Source: Streptomyces venezuelae
GTDB lineage: Bacteria; Actinomycetota; Actinomycetes; Streptomycetales; Streptomycetaceae
DNA: 64,000 nt
Reading direction: 5' to 3'
Assembly: GCF_008642315.1 (NCBI RefSeq)
Contig: NZ_CP029192.1
Span: 5,208,001 to 5,272,000 of the forward strand
Below, piece after piece: positions 49,457 to 57,569 of this stretch; position 1 is the stretch's first letter, and each line of letters opens with the position of its first letter. The position numbers were made by a program, and so were the translations under genes. The notes under the pieces are model-generated. The model had not been told where the DNA came from. It saw nothing but the letters and a program-made list of their open reading frames with translations, and searched no databases.

Positions 49457-50851
49457 GTGAGCAACTCGCAGTACGAGACGTACGAGACGACGTACGAACC
49501 GCAGTACGGCCCGCCGTCGTACGAGCCTGCCTACGCGGTGTGGCAGGAGACGTCGTACAGCTACCAGGTGGCGTACGAGGAGACGCTGGACAGCGTGCCG
49601 CTGGCTCCCGAGCCGGAGCGCGCGCCCGAGCCCGGCCCCGTGGTGCCCGCTCCCGGGCGGGCCGAGCTGCGGCGGGGCGGGCGCGGCAGGAAGTCCACGC
49701 GGGGCGCGGGCCACGAACGGTCCGGAGCCGAAACCGGGGCCAGGGCCGGGACCGGGGCCGGGGGACCCGACGCGATGCGGCGGCTGGTGCCGCAGGCCCT
49801 CGTCGTCGCGTTCCTCGCGGGCGGCACGTCCGCGTTCGTCGCCAACGACAAGGCCGTGCAGCTCATCGTCGACGGCAAGCCGCGCACCCTGCACACCTTC
49901 GCGGACGACGTCGGTGAACTCCTCGCAGACGAAGGCGTGGACGTCGGCGACCACGACATCGTCGCGCCCGCGTCCACCACGGCCCTGGCCAGCGGCGACG
50001 AGATCGCCGTCCGCTACGGCCGGCCCGTCCGCCTCACCCTCGACGGGGAGCGCCGCCGGGTGTGGACCACGGCGCGCACGGTGGACGGGGCGCTGCGGCA
50101 GCTCGGGGTGCGCGCGGAGGGCGCGCACCTGTCGGCGTCGCGCAGCAGCCGCATCGGCCGGGCGGGACTCGCCCTCGACGTCCGCACGGAACGCACCGTC
50201 ACGATCATGGCGGACGGCCGGGAGCGGACGATCCGCACGAACGCGGCGACGGTGCGGGAGGCGGTCGCCGAGTCCGGGGTCACGCTGCGGGGCCAGGACA
50301 CGACGTCGGTCGCTCCCGACAGCTTCCCGCGCGACGGGCAGACGGTGACGGTCATGCGCGTCACGGGCACGCGGGAGGTGCGGGAGGAGCAGATCCCGTT
50401 CGACGTGGAGAGGACCGAGGACCCGTCGCTCTTCCGCGGCACGGAGGTCGTGGCGCACGCGGGGCGGGCGGGACTCAGACGGGTCACGTACACGGTGCGC
50501 ACGGTCAACGGCGTCAAGCAGAAGCCGAAGCGGGTCGGGTCCGAGGTGGTGCGGGAGCCGCAGCAGCGGGTGATCAAGGTCGGCACGAAGCAGATGCCGA
50601 TGTCGGTCGCCGGGGCGGACGACCTCAACTGGAGTTCCCTGGCGCACTGCGAGTCGGGCGGGCGGCCCGGGGCGGTCGACCCGTCCGGCACGTACGGCGG
50701 CCTGTACCAGTTCGACACGCGGACCTGGCAGGGGCTCGGCGGCTCGGGCCGCCCCCAGGACGCCCCCGCGGGGGAACAGACGTTCCGGGCGAAGAAGCTC
50801 TACGTACAGCGAGGCGCCTCCCCCTGGCCCCACTGCGGCAGCAGGCTGTAG
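49457..50851 (+). CDS. rpfB: Resuscitation-promoting factor RpfB-like
   Basis: A 464-residue cell-wall hydrolase. An N-terminal Tyr-rich, Pro/Glu-rich cytoplasmic or linker segment (repeated YETYETTYEPQYG) precedes one helix (VPQALVVAFLAGGTSAFV). Three DUF348 repeats follow (KAVQLIVDGKPRTLHTFADDVGELLADEGV and two more), then a G5 domain (EEQIPFDVERTEDPSLFRGTEVV) and the C-terminal Rpf lysozyme-like domain (NWSSLAHCESGGRPGAVDPSGTYGGLYQFDTRTWQGLGG, catalytic Glu in HCESGG). The order DUF348-G5-Rpf matches RpfB, which supports growth from spores or dormant cells. GTG has GGAG 7 nt upstream. Confidence 0.93.
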   Translation: MSNSQYETYETTYEPQYGPPSYEPAYAVWQETSYSYQVAYEETLDSVPLAPEPERAPEPGPVVPAPGRAELRRGGRGRKSTRGAGHERSGAETGARAGTGAGGPDAMRRLVPQALVVAFLAGGTSAFVANDKAVQLIVDGKPRTLHTFADDVGELLADEGVDVGDHDIVAPASTTALASGDEIAVRYGRPVRLTLDGERRRVWTTARTVDGALRQLGVRAEGAHLSASRSSRIGRAGLALDVRTERTVTIMADGRERTIRTNAATVREAVAESGVTLRGQDTTSVAPDSFPRDGQTVTVMRVTGTREVREEQIPFDVERTEDPSLFRGTEVVAHAGRAGLRRVTYTVRTVNGVKQKPKRVGSEVVREPQQRVIKVGTKQMPMSVAGADDLNWSSLAHCESGGRPGAVDPSGTYGGLYQFDTRTWQGLGGSGRPQDAPAGEQTFRAKKLYVQRGASPWPHCGSRL

Positions 50852-50895
50852 GGCGGGCGTGGCGGTCGCCGGGCGGGCAGTGCGGCCGCGCCCCG

Positions 50896-50907
50896 TAACC
50901 TGGTGCG
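50896..50907 (+). promoter_or_regulatory. Probable -10 of leaderless rsmA transcript
   Basis: TAACCT at 50896-50901, then 6 nt, then the GTG at 50908. Confidence 0.55.
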
Positions 50908-51774
50908 GTGAGCACTGAGCAAGGCGCCCTCCTCGGCCCCGCCGACATCCGCGAGCTGGCCGCTGCCCTGGGCGTACGCCCGACCAAGCAGCGCGGCCAG
51001 AACTTCGTCATCGACGCCAACACCGTGCGGCGCATCGTCCGCACCGCGGAGGTCCGCCCGGACGACGTCGTCGTCGAGGTCGGCCCGGGCCTCGGGTCCC
51101 TGACCCTGGCCCTCCTGGAGACCGCCGCCCACGTCACGGCCGTGGAGATCGACGACGTGCTCGCCGAGGCGCTGCCGGCCACCGTCCGGGCCCGCCTCCC
51201 GGAGAAGATCGCCTCCTTCGGGCTCGTGCACAGCGACGCGATGCTCGTGGGCGAGCTGCCGGGCCCCGCGCCCACCGCCCTCGTCGCGAACCTCCCGTAC
51301 AACGTGGCCGTCCCCGTCCTGCTCCACATGCTCGACACCTTCCCGACCATCGAGCGCACCCTGGTGATGGTGCAGGCCGAGGTCGCCGACCGGCTCGCCG
51401 CCGGGCCGGGCTCGCGGGTCTACGGCGTGCCGTCCGTGAAGGCCAACTGGTACGCGGAGGTGAAGCGCGCCGGATCCATCGGCCGCAACGTCTTCTGGCC
51501 CGCGCCCAACGTCGACTCCGGACTCGTGTCGCTGGTGCGCCGAGCCGAGCCGATCAAGACCACCGCGTCGAAGCGTGAGGTCTTCGCCGTCGTCGACGCC
51601 GCCTTCGCGCAGCGCAGGAAGACGCTGCGGGCCGCCCTCTCCGGATGGGCCGGGTCCGCCGCAGCCGCGGAGGCCGCGCTGGTCGCCGCCGGAGTCTCGC
51701 CCCAGGCACGCGGCGAGGCCCTCACCGTGGAGGAGTTCGCGCGGATCGCCGAGCACAAGGAGGCCGGCGCGTGA
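50908..51774 (+). CDS. rsmA: 16S rRNA (adenine-N6,N6)-dimethyltransferase RsmA/KsgA
   Basis: A 288-residue SAM enzyme that dimethylates A1518 and A1519 of 16S rRNA late in small-subunit assembly. Motifs: [36 protein letters not shown] (SAM-binding motif I), VTAVEIDD (motif II) and the catalytic [15 protein letters not shown] (NLPY). Length is normal. The GTG at 50908 has TAACCT 6 nt upstream, consistent with a leaderless message. Its stop overlaps ispE (GTGA), so the two are coupled. Confidence 0.95.
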   Translation: MSTEQGALLGPADIRELAAALGVRPTKQRGQNFVIDANTVRRIVRTAEVRPDDVVVEVGPGLGSLTLALLETAAHVTAVEIDDVLAEALPATVRARLPEKIASFGLVHSDAMLVGELPGPAPTALVANLPYNVAVPVLLHMLDTFPTIERTLVMVQAEVADRLAAGPGSRVYGVPSVKANWYAEVKRAGSIGRNVFWPAPNVDSGLVSLVRRAEPIKTTASKREVFAVVDAAFAQRRKTLRAALSGWAGSAAAAEAALVAAGVSPQARGEALTVEEFARIAEHKEAGA

Positions 51775-52658
51775 GCGTGACGGTACGGGTCCCCGCGAAG
51801 GTCAACGTCCAGCTGGCGGTGGGCCCCGCGCGCCCCGACGGCTTCCACGACCTCGCCAACGTCTTCCTCGCCGTCGGCCTCTACGACGAGGTCACCGTCA
51901 CCGCCGCCGACGAGCTGCGGGTGACCTGCGAGGGCCCCGGCGCGGACCAAGTCCCCCTGGACCGGACCAACCTGGCCGCCCGCGCCGCGGAACTCCTTGC
52001 CGCGCGCCATGGCATCGCCCCCGACGTGCACCTGCACATCGCCAAGGACATCCCCGTCGCCGGCGGCATGGCGGGCGGCAGCGCCGACGCCGCGGGCGCG
52101 CTCGTGGCGTGCGACGCACTGTGGGGGACAGGGGCGAGCTACGGCGAACTGAACGACATCTGCGCCGAGTTGGGCAGCGACGTGCCGTTCAGCCTGGTGG
52201 GAGGCGCCGCGCTCGGCACCGGACGCGGCGAGAAGCTGGATCTGCTGGACGTCGGGGGCGCCTTCTTCTGGGTGTTCGCCGTCGCCGACGGCGGACTCTC
52301 CACGCCCGCCGTGTACCGCGAGTTCGACCGGCTCACCCCGGACGCGCCCGCCCCCGAGGCCTCGCCCGCCCTGATCGCCGCCCTGCGCGACGGCGACGTC
52401 GACGCCCTCGCCGCCACGGTCACCAACGACCTGCAGCCCGCGGCGCTCTCCCTCTTCCCCTCGCTGCGCGACACTCTCGCGGCGGGCACGACGGCGGGCG
52501 CGCTCGCCGCGCTGGTCTCCGGGTCGGGTCCGACGACGGCGTTTCTCGCGCGGGACCACGAATCCGCGGTGCGGGTGGCGGAGGCGCTGCGTGCGTCCGG
52601 TACGTGCCGTACGGCGAGGGTCGCGCAGTCGCCGGCGCCGGGCGCGACGCTGCTGTAG
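51771..52658 (+). CDS. ispE: 4-diphosphocytidyl-2-C-methyl-D-erythritol kinase
   Basis: A 295-residue GHMP kinase of the non-mevalonate (MEP) isoprenoid pathway. It phosphorylates CDP-ME with ATP. Signatures are [29 protein letters not shown] and the ATP loop [17 protein letters not shown] (PxxxGLxxxSAxxA type), then [22 protein letters not shown] and [13 protein letters not shown] start overlaps the rsmA stop by GTGA. Typical neighbour of rsmA in actinobacteria. Confidence 0.95.
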   Translation: MSVTVRVPAKVNVQLAVGPARPDGFHDLANVFLAVGLYDEVTVTAADELRVTCEGPGADQVPLDRTNLAARAAELLAARHGIAPDVHLHIAKDIPVAGGMAGGSADAAGALVACDALWGTGASYGELNDICAELGSDVPFSLVGGAALGTGRGEKLDLLDVGGAFFWVFAVADGGLSTPAVYREFDRLTPDAPAPEASPALIAALRDGDVDALAATVTNDLQPAALSLFPSLRDTLAAGTTAGALAALVSGSGPTTAFLARDHESAVRVAEALRASGTCRTARVAQSPAPGATLL

Positions 52659-52795
52659 AACTCGGTTCTCCCGAGTTGTCCACAGGGTCGGGCGCGGTAC
52701 GAGTGATCGCCGTAACCTGATTTCTCGAGGCCCCGGGGACGGAACGCAGCGGGTCGTACGGCTGCGTCGGGGGCGGAAGGAATCGGGGGACACGC

Positions 52796-53695
52796 ATGTC
52801 GTACACATCGCCGGGTGCGTCGGACGCGCCTGACTCACCGGACGGGCCTCCGGTGAGTCCGCCGGACGCGCCTCCGGTGAACTTCACGAAGCCCGCCGCG
52901 CCCCCGCCCTTCCCGCCCGGACCGCCCCCACCCCCCTATCCCCGGTACTACGTGCCGATCCCGCCCCGGCCCGCCCCGGTCGCCGGACTCGGGACGGCGG
53001 CGATGGTGCTGTTCGGGGGCGTCTCGGCGCTCGCGTTGCTGCGCCTGATCGCGGACTTCGATCTGTACGACACCTTGGGGCGCTCCTGGTACGCGTTCCA
53101 CCGGGACGACGACGTCGGGGGCTTCTGGGCCTTCGCCGTGCTGCTGCTCGGCATCGGATTCCTCGCGGCGATCCCCGTCTTTTTGACGTGGTTCAACCGG
53201 GTGCGGACGAACGCGGAGGTCTTCGCCCCGGGACGGCACCGCCAGTCGCCGGGGATGGCCATCGGCGCGTGGTTCATACCGTTCGCCAACTGGTGGATAC
53301 CGAAGCAGATCACCGATGACATCGTCGCGGTCAGCGACCCGTCGGGCGGCGCGCGGCCGACCGCGTACGGTCACCCCTGGGCGTACGGTCATCCCGCGCC
53401 GTACACCAGGCCCGGGCAGGGCGCCGTCACCGCGTGGTGGGCGACCTGGGTCGCGTCCAGCGTGCTGAGCGCGCTCGGCTGGCTGATGCTCGTCGCGGCG
53501 GACGAGGGGGATCCGGGGGACGGTCGCGCGGCCCTGCTGATGTTCATGCTCTCGGACGCCGCGCTGATGGCCGCCGGCGTCTGCGGCATCGTGATGATCC
53601 GGACGATCACGACCATGCAGGACCTCCGGCTCGGCTTCACCCGCCTCGGAACGCACATGCCGCCACCGCCTCCCGCGGGCCCGCGGCACTGGTGA
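52796..53695 (+). CDS. DUF4328-type membrane protein with proline-rich N-terminus
   Basis: A 299-residue membrane protein. Residues 1-60 are Pro/Ala/Ser-rich (PPGPPPPPYPRYYVPIPPRPAP) and include a near-duplicated SPDGPPVSPPDAPPVNF block. Then come four helices. The motif FLAAIPVFLTWFNRVRTNAEVFAPGRHRQSPGMAIGAWFIPFANWWIPKQITDDIV is characteristic of DUF4328: it resembles the segment W--R-R-NA-----W-P-----W-P. The ATG has GGAAGG and GGGG upstream. Neither promoter nor operon partners are obvious. The function is unknown. Confidence 0.85.
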   Translation: MSYTSPGASDAPDSPDGPPVSPPDAPPVNFTKPAAPPPFPPGPPPPPYPRYYVPIPPRPAPVAGLGTAAMVLFGGVSALALLRLIADFDLYDTLGRSWYAFHRDDDVGGFWAFAVLLLGIGFLAAIPVFLTWFNRVRTNAEVFAPGRHRQSPGMAIGAWFIPFANWWIPKQITDDIVAVSDPSGGARPTAYGHPWAYGHPAPYTRPGQGAVTAWWATWVASSVLSALGWLMLVAADEGDPGDGRAALLMFMLSDAALMAAGVCGIVMIRTITTMQDLRLGFTRLGTHMPPPPPAGPRHW

Positions 53696-53770
53696 CCGGT
53701 GCGCGGTCGAAGGGCCGCCCGCGCGGGCGACTACGCTTGAAGGTCGATCGTCCCCCCTGTCAGGAGTGAA

Positions 53771-55591
53771 ATGGCCGTCAATCTGGTCAATGTCGAGGCA
53801 GTCAGCAAGGTGTACGGCACCCGTGCCCTGCTCGACGGCGTCTCACTCGGCGTGTCCGAGGGGGACAGGATCGGCGTCGTGGGACGCAACGGCGACGGGA
53901 AGACCACCCTGATCCGGATGCTCGCCAAGCTGGAGGAGGCGGACACCGGCCGCGTCACGCACAACGGCGGGCTGCGGCTCGGCGTCCTGACGCAGCACGA
54001 CTCCCTCGACCCGGCCGCCACCGTCCGGCACGAGGTCATCGGTGACCTCGCCGACCACGAGTGGGCGGGCAGCGCCAAGATCAGGGACGTGCTGACCGGG
54101 CTGTTCGGCGGGCTCGACCTGCCCGGGTTCCCGCAGGGGCTCGACACCGTCATCGGCCCGCTCTCCGGCGGCGAGCGGCGACGCATCGCGCTGGCGAAAC
54201 TGCTCATCGCCGAGCAGGACCTGATCGTGCTCGACGAGCCGACCAACCACCTCGACGTCGAGGGCATCTCCTGGCTGGCCCAGCACCTGCGGACGCGGCG
54301 CTCGGCGCTCGTGTGCGTGACGCACGACCGCTGGTTCCTGGACCAGGTGTGCACCCGCATGTGGGACGTGCAGAAGGGCTCCGTCTTCGAGTACGAGGGC
54401 GGCTACTCGGACTACGTGTTCGCGCGGGCGGAGCGTGAGCGCATCGCCGCGACCGAGGAGACCAAGCGGCAGAACCTGATGCGCAAGGAGCTGGCGTGGC
54501 TGCGGCGCGGCGCCCCGGCCCGCACCAGCAAGCCGAAGTTCCGCATCGAGGCGGCGAACGAACTGATCGCGGACGTGCCGCCGCCGCGGGACACCAGCGA
54601 GCTGATGAAGTTCGCGACGACGCGGCTCGGCAAGACCGTGTTCGACCTGGAGGACGTGTCCGTCCAGGCCGGGCCCAAGCTGCTCCTCAAGCACCTGACC
54701 TGGCAGCTCGGCCCCGGCGACCGCATCGGCCTGGTCGGGGTGAACGGCGCGGGCAAGACCTCGCTGCTGCGCGCCATGGCCGACGCCGCCCGCAGCGACG
54801 GCGACGTGCAGCCCGCGGACGGGAAGATCATCGTCGGCAGGACGGTGAAGCTGGCGTACCTGTCGCAGGAGGTCGCCGAGCTGAAGCCGACGCTGCGGGT
54901 CCTCGAAGCCGTGCAGCAGGTGCGCGAGCGCGTCGACCTCGGCAAGGGCCGCGAGATGACCGCGGGGCAGCTCTGCGAGACGTTCGGGTTCAACAAGGAG
55001 AAGCAGTGGACGCCGGTCGGCGACCTCTCCGGCGGCGAGCGGCGCAGGCTGCAGCTGCTGCGCCTGCTCATGGACGAGCCGAACGTCCTCTTCCTCGACG
55101 AGCCGACCAACGACCTCGACATCGAGACACTGACGCAGCTGGAGGACGTGCTCGACGGATGGCCCGGCTCCATGGTCGTGATCTCCCACGACCGGTTCTT
55201 CGTCGAGCGGACGACGGACAAGGTGTTCGCGCTTCTGGGTGACGCCACGATGCGGATGCTGCCGCGCGGCATCGACGAGTATCTGGAGCGCAGGCAGCGG
55301 ATGGCGGCGGCCGCGACCCCGTCGGCTCCCGCGGCCGCGCCCGCCGCCGCGCAGGACGCGGGGACGAGGACTGTCTCCTCCGCGGAGGCCCGCGCCGCCA
55401 AGAAGGAGCTCCAGAAGATCGAGCGGCAGCTGGACAAGGTCTCCCAGAAGGAGGCCAAGCTCCACACCCAAATCGCCGATAACGCCACGGACTTCGAAAA
55501 GGTGGCCAAACTGGACGCCGAGCTCCGTGAACTGATCGGCGAGCGGGACGAGTTGGAAATGCGCTGGTTGGAGCTTGCGGAGGACGCGTAG
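53771..55591 (+). CDS. ABC-F family ATPase (Uup/EttA type)
   Basis: A 606-residue soluble protein with two ABC domains and no membrane part, acting on ribosomes or in translation/drug protection. The first has Walker A GRNGDGKTT (Asp in place of the usual small residue), signature LSGGERRRIA and Walker B IVLDEPTNHLD. The second has GVNGAGKTS, LSGGERRRLQL and VLFLDEPTNDLD. The interdomain linker with the Glu/Arg-rich ATEETKRQNLMRKELAWLRRGAPARTSKPKF fits ABC-F. The C-terminal about 75 residues (KKELQKIERQLDKVSQKEAKLHTQIADNATDFEKV) form a coiled coil as in Uup. GGAG lies 6 nt before the ATG. No antibiotic specificity can be inferred. Confidence 0.93.
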   Translation: MAVNLVNVEAVSKVYGTRALLDGVSLGVSEGDRIGVVGRNGDGKTTLIRMLAKLEEADTGRVTHNGGLRLGVLTQHDSLDPAATVRHEVIGDLADHEWAGSAKIRDVLTGLFGGLDLPGFPQGLDTVIGPLSGGERRRIALAKLLIAEQDLIVLDEPTNHLDVEGISWLAQHLRTRRSALVCVTHDRWFLDQVCTRMWDVQKGSVFEYEGGYSDYVFARAERERIAATEETKRQNLMRKELAWLRRGAPARTSKPKFRIEAANELIADVPPPRDTSELMKFATTRLGKTVFDLEDVSVQAGPKLLLKHLTWQLGPGDRIGLVGVNGAGKTSLLRAMADAARSDGDVQPADGKIIVGRTVKLAYLSQEVAELKPTLRVLEAVQQVRERVDLGKGREMTAGQLCETFGFNKEKQWTPVGDLSGGERRRLQLLRLLMDEPNVLFLDEPTNDLDIETLTQLEDVLDGWPGSMVVISHDRFFVERTTDKVFALLGDATMRMLPRGIDEYLERRQRMAAAATPSAPAAAPAAAQDAGTRTVSSAEARAAKKELQKIERQLDKVSQKEAKLHTQIADNATDFEKVAKLDAELRELIGERDELEMRWLELAEDA

Positions 55592-55748
55592 AGCTGTCGT
55601 GGAGCTCGCGTAACGGACGCATTACAGGCCGGTCCTCCCTTGGGAACAGGGACAGGACCGGACCCGTGTGGTACTGGGGCAGGGTGATAGAAAGGCTGCC
55701 CTCAGCACCATTTGGCGTGCCGAAAAATCAGTGAAGGGGGGAGCGCTG

Positions 55749-57512
55749 ATGACTCAGCCGCCCAACCAGCCGCCGTCCGGCGGTTTCGGAGCTCCGCAGC
55801 CACCTGGCCAGCCGCAACAGCCGCCCGGGCAGCCGCCGCAGGCACCGGGTCAGGCACCTGGCCAGCCGCCGCAGCCGGGCTACGGCTACCCGCAGCAGCC
55901 CGGTCCGTACGGTCAGCCGCCGCAACCGGGGCCGTACGGCCAGCCGCAGCAGCCCGGTCCCTACGGGCAGCCGCAGCAGCCGGGACCGTATGGAAATCAG
56001 CCACAGTACGGGTACCCGCAGGCGCAGCTGCCGACGCAGCCGCAGTTCGCGGGACCCGGCGCGCCCGGCACCCCGCCCGACGGCGGCAAGGGCAAGCGCA
56101 ACAAGCTCGTCGTGATCGTCGCCGCCGCGGTGGCCGCGCTGCTCGTCGCGGGCGGTGTCACCTACGCCGTCGTGAGCGGTGACGACGGCGGCGGCAAGAA
56201 GAAGGACGAGGCGAAGAACAAGGATCCAAAGCCGACCGCCTCCGCCCCGGTCAACCCGGGCAACGGCAGCGGTGACGGCCACGAGGGCAAGGAAGACCTC
56301 AACGAGGGCCGCCAGGCGGGCGAGGCGAAGGTCCTCTGGTACAAGGAGGCGCCCAAGGTGCCCGGCTCCGGCGGCGACGCCCCGGGCATGTGGATCCAGG
56401 GCGACATCGTGGTCAAGGCCGCGTACAAGCAGCTCCTCGCGTACAACGTGAAGACCGGCAGGATCGCCTGGAAGGCCATCACCTTCCCGGAGAAGCTCTG
56501 CGCCGCGACCGAGACGGCGACCGACGACGGCAAGATCGTCGTCGCGTACAAGGACGGCTCGCAGAGCGGTGCCGAGTGCAACCAGATCCAGGTCATCGAC
56601 CTGAAGACCGGTGACAAGGGCTGGGGCCACCCGGTCAAGAAGGAGGGCCTGTTCGACTCGTCCCTCTCCAGCAACCTGGTCCTCGTCGGCGACGTCCTGA
56701 TGGTCGGCCGCGACCAGTCCGGCACGGCGCTGCGGATGAGCGACGGCAAGAAGCTCTACGTCGCGAAGAAGAAGGACGAGGGCACCTGCTTCCCCAACGG
56801 CTTCGCGGGCGGCAAGAAGCTCCTGATGGCCCTGTCCTGCGGCGCGAGCACGCCCACCGAGCACGACGAGCTCCAGCAGCTCGACCCGAAGACCGGGCGC
56901 GTGCTGTGGACCAAGAAGTTCCCCAAGGGCTGGCGGATCGGCAAGGTCTACTCGGCCAGTCCCACGGTCGTGTACCTCACCAATGAGGACAAGAAGAAGT
57001 GGAACGTCTCGGTGCTGAAGGAGAACAGCGACGAGACGCGCTCCGAGGTCGTCACCGACGACAACTTCGCGCCCGAGTGCGACACGGCGATCCTCAACCG
57101 CAAGCTGGACGGCTGCCTGGGCGTGGCGACGGACGACAAGTACCTCTACCTGCCGTCCGACCAGAAGAGCGGCGCCAACCAGGTCGTCGCGTTCAGTCTG
57201 GCCACCGGCAAGGAGGCCTGGCGCGTCAAGTCGCCGCTGGACGAAACGATGCTGCCGCTGAAGGTCGAGGGCGGCTCGCTGATCGCGTACGTCAAGCCGT
57301 CGTACGACTCCGGTGGCCGTGTCGTCTCCATCGCGACGTCCGGCTCGCACACGCCCAAGACCCTTCTGCAGCACCCGAAGGGCACCTCGCAGATCGAGAG
57401 CGGCTTCTACTCGAAGGACGTCGACTACGTGGACGGTCGCTTCTACATCTCGACGACCAACATCATGCGCACGACCGGCCAGGCGAAGCTGATGCTCGCC
57501 TACGGCGAGTGA
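55749..57512 (+). CDS. Membrane-anchored PQQ-like beta-propeller protein, paralogue 1
   Basis: A 587-residue protein. The first 110 residues are a Pro/Gln/Gly repeat tail (YGQPQQPGP units), followed by a basic KGKRNKLVVIVAAAVAALLVAGGVTYAVVSG membrane helix. The outer part (from about residue 190) is a beta-propeller-like fold with PQQ-type blades (KTGRIAWKA, LKTGDKGWGHPVK, PKTGRVLWTKKF, ATGKEAWRVKS). It may bind a ligand or display on the surface; no catalytic motif is visible. GGGGGGAGCGCTG lies before the ATG. It is co-directional with paralogue 2, 57 nt away, and likely in one operon. Confidence 0.88.
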   Translation: MTQPPNQPPSGGFGAPQPPGQPQQPPGQPPQAPGQAPGQPPQPGYGYPQQPGPYGQPPQPGPYGQPQQPGPYGQPQQPGPYGNQPQYGYPQAQLPTQPQFAGPGAPGTPPDGGKGKRNKLVVIVAAAVAALLVAGGVTYAVVSGDDGGGKKKDEAKNKDPKPTASAPVNPGNGSGDGHEGKEDLNEGRQAGEAKVLWYKEAPKVPGSGGDAPGMWIQGDIVVKAAYKQLLAYNVKTGRIAWKAITFPEKLCAATETATDDGKIVVAYKDGSQSGAECNQIQVIDLKTGDKGWGHPVKKEGLFDSSLSSNLVLVGDVLMVGRDQSGTALRMSDGKKLYVAKKKDEGTCFPNGFAGGKKLLMALSCGASTPTEHDELQQLDPKTGRVLWTKKFPKGWRIGKVYSASPTVVYLTNEDKKKWNVSVLKENSDETRSEVVTDDNFAPECDTAILNRKLDGCLGVATDDKYLYLPSDQKSGANQVVAFSLATGKEAWRVKSPLDETMLPLKVEGGSLIAYVKPSYDSGGRVVSIATSGSHTPKTLLQHPKGTSQIESGFYSKDVDYVDGRFYISTTNIMRTTGQAKLMLAYGE

Positions 57513-57569
57513 CGCGCTCCCACCCAGTCATCCGCTCGACCGCTCTCGTCCCCAAGGAATAGACCCGTC

